Source of the DNA: Actinomycetes bacterium
GTDB lineage: Bacteria; Actinomycetota; Actinomycetes; Actinomycetales; Cellulomonadaceae
Direction: 5' to 3'
Length of the DNA stretch: 12,662 nt
Assembly (NCBI GenBank): GCA_023428465.1
Contig: JAEYXM010000100.1
Coordinates: 1 to 12,662, forward strand
This document shows positions 11,884 to 12,662 of the stretch, piece by piece. Position 1 is the stretch's first letter. The number at the start of each line of letters is the position of its first letter. A program made the position numbers and the translations under genes. The notes under the pieces were generated by a model. It did no database searches and had not been told where the DNA came from. It worked only from the letters and a program-made list of their open reading frames with translations.

Positions 11884-12662
11884 GTGACCTCAGCGCCCAG
11901 CCTCGCCGACGTCGTCGCGCTCCTCGAGCGCCGCTACCCGCCCTCGGGCGCCGAGAGCTGGGACGCCGTCGGGACGGTGTGCGGCGAGCCCGCCCAGCCG
12001 GTCCGTCGAGTCATGTTCGCGATCGACGCCACCGCGGCCGTGGTCGAGGAGGCGATCGGCTGGGGTGCCGACCTGCTCGTGACGCACCACCCGCTGCTGC
12101 TGCGCGGCGTGCACTCGGTCGCGGCGACGACGGCGAAGGGTGGGGTCGTGCACCGGCTCGTCCGGGCGGGGTGTGCTCTGCACGCCGCGCACACCAACGC
12201 GGACGCCCCCGACGGCGGCGTGCCTGCCTCCCTCGCGCTCGCGGTCGGCCTCGTCGACGTCGCCCCACTCGTCCCGACGTCGGCGCCGGGGCTCGACAAG
12301 CACGTCGTGTTCGTCCCTGTCGAGCACACCGACGCGCTCGTCGACGCGCTCTCAGCCGCGGGTGCGGGCGAGCTCGGCGAGTACTCCCGGTGCGCGTGGA
12401 CGACGACGGGTACGGGCACGTTCGTCCCGGGGCCGGACGCCGAGCCGGCCGTAGGGACGCGCGGTGAGGTCGCCCGCGTGGCGGAGGCCCGGGTCGAGAT
12501 GGTCGCGCCGCGCAGGCTCCGTGAGCGTGTCGTCGCCGCGATGCGTGCCGCGCACCCGTACGAGGAGCCCGCCTTCGACGTCCTCGAGGCCGCGACGCTC
12601 CAGGGCTCGACGGGCGCGGGCCGGGTCGGCCGACTCCCCGAGCCGATGACGCTGCGCGCCTT
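11884..12662 (+). CDS. Nif3/DUF34-family dinuclear metal-centre protein, 3' end beyond the window
   Basis: Begins at GTG 11884 and is still open at the window edge, giving 259 residues so far. The family marks are the metal-binding histidines H68/H69 in LLVTHHPLLLRG, then H103 and D107 in HAAHTNADAPDGG, with D48 (AIDAT) in the first strand. Residues from about 138 to 235 (from LDKHVVFVPV to AHPYEEPAFDV) are the PII/CutA-like insertion seen in longer members such as Bacillus YqfO. From that I expect a full length near 370 residues, with the second metal-binding half outside the window. Some members are labelled GTP cyclohydrolase I type 2, but the cellular role of the family is unsettled. The promoter layout suggests a leaderless message. 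Family assignment is secure; function is not. Confidence 0.92.
   Translation, partial: MTSAPSLADVVALLERRYPPSGAESWDAVGTVCGEPAQPVRRVMFAIDATAAVVEEAIGWGADLLVTHHPLLLRGVHSVAATTAKGGVVHRLVRAGCALHAAHTNADAPDGGVPASLALAVGLVDVAPLVPTSAPGLDKHVVFVPVEHTDALVDALSAAGAGELGEYSRCAWTTTGTGTFVPGPDAEPAVGTRGEVARVAEARVEMVAPRRLRERVVAAMRAAHPYEEPAFDVLEAATLQGSTGAGRVGRLPEPMTLRA

Overview
The window looks like ordinary chromosome from a very GC-rich actinobacterium, most likely Micrococcales and perhaps Cellulomonadaceae. This rests on the base composition, several GTG starts, apparently leaderless genes with a TANNNT -10 box directly upstream, the actinobacterial fabD-fabH-acpP-fabF cluster, a FasR/PucR-type regulator, the homodimeric aceE type of pyruvate dehydrogenase E1, and a secreted protein with actinobacterial-type SLH-like repeats. 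No IS element, phage gene, CRISPR array or sign of recent transfer was seen.

Layout. (1) Positions 13-3666, minus strand: a type II fatty acid synthase operon transcribed fabD, fabH, acpP, fabF. fabD and fabH overlap by 4 bases. A perfect 14-bp hairpin separates acpP from fabF. (2) 3796-4974, minus: a PucR-family regulator of the FasR type just upstream of fabD. (3) 5123-5806, plus: an unrecognised all-helical protein of 227 residues. (4) 5986-8727, minus: aceE, facing gene 3 across a 179-base gap that holds a duplicated small hairpin and a 17-bp terminator stem. (5) 8728-9034: a 307-base divergent control region. (6) 9035-9924, plus: a DUF3052 gene and an AhpE-type peroxiredoxin, overlapping by 4 bases. 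(7) 9955-11613, minus: a secreted propeller-like protein with three C-terminal SLH-like repeats. (8) 11735-11808, plus: tRNA-Val(UAC) with its own promoter and terminator. (9) 11884 to the window end, plus: a Nif3/DUF34 protein, cut by the window edge.

How it fits together. AceE feeds acetyl-CoA production. FabD makes malonyl-ACP, FabH starts chains, FabF elongates them, and AcpP carries them. From memory, the gene order peroxiredoxin - DUF3052 - aceE - PucR regulator - fabD - ACP - KS is also found in mycobacteria, so this is a conserved carbon-to-lipid neighbourhood with a redox pair attached. The most useful new observation is a 21-base dyad (16 of 21 bases identical) found once upstream of fabD and once upstream of the regulator gene. 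It is a good candidate for the regulator's operator, implying control of both the fab operon and itself. A second candidate operator, with three alternating GGACC-type half-sites, overlaps the probable aceE promoter.
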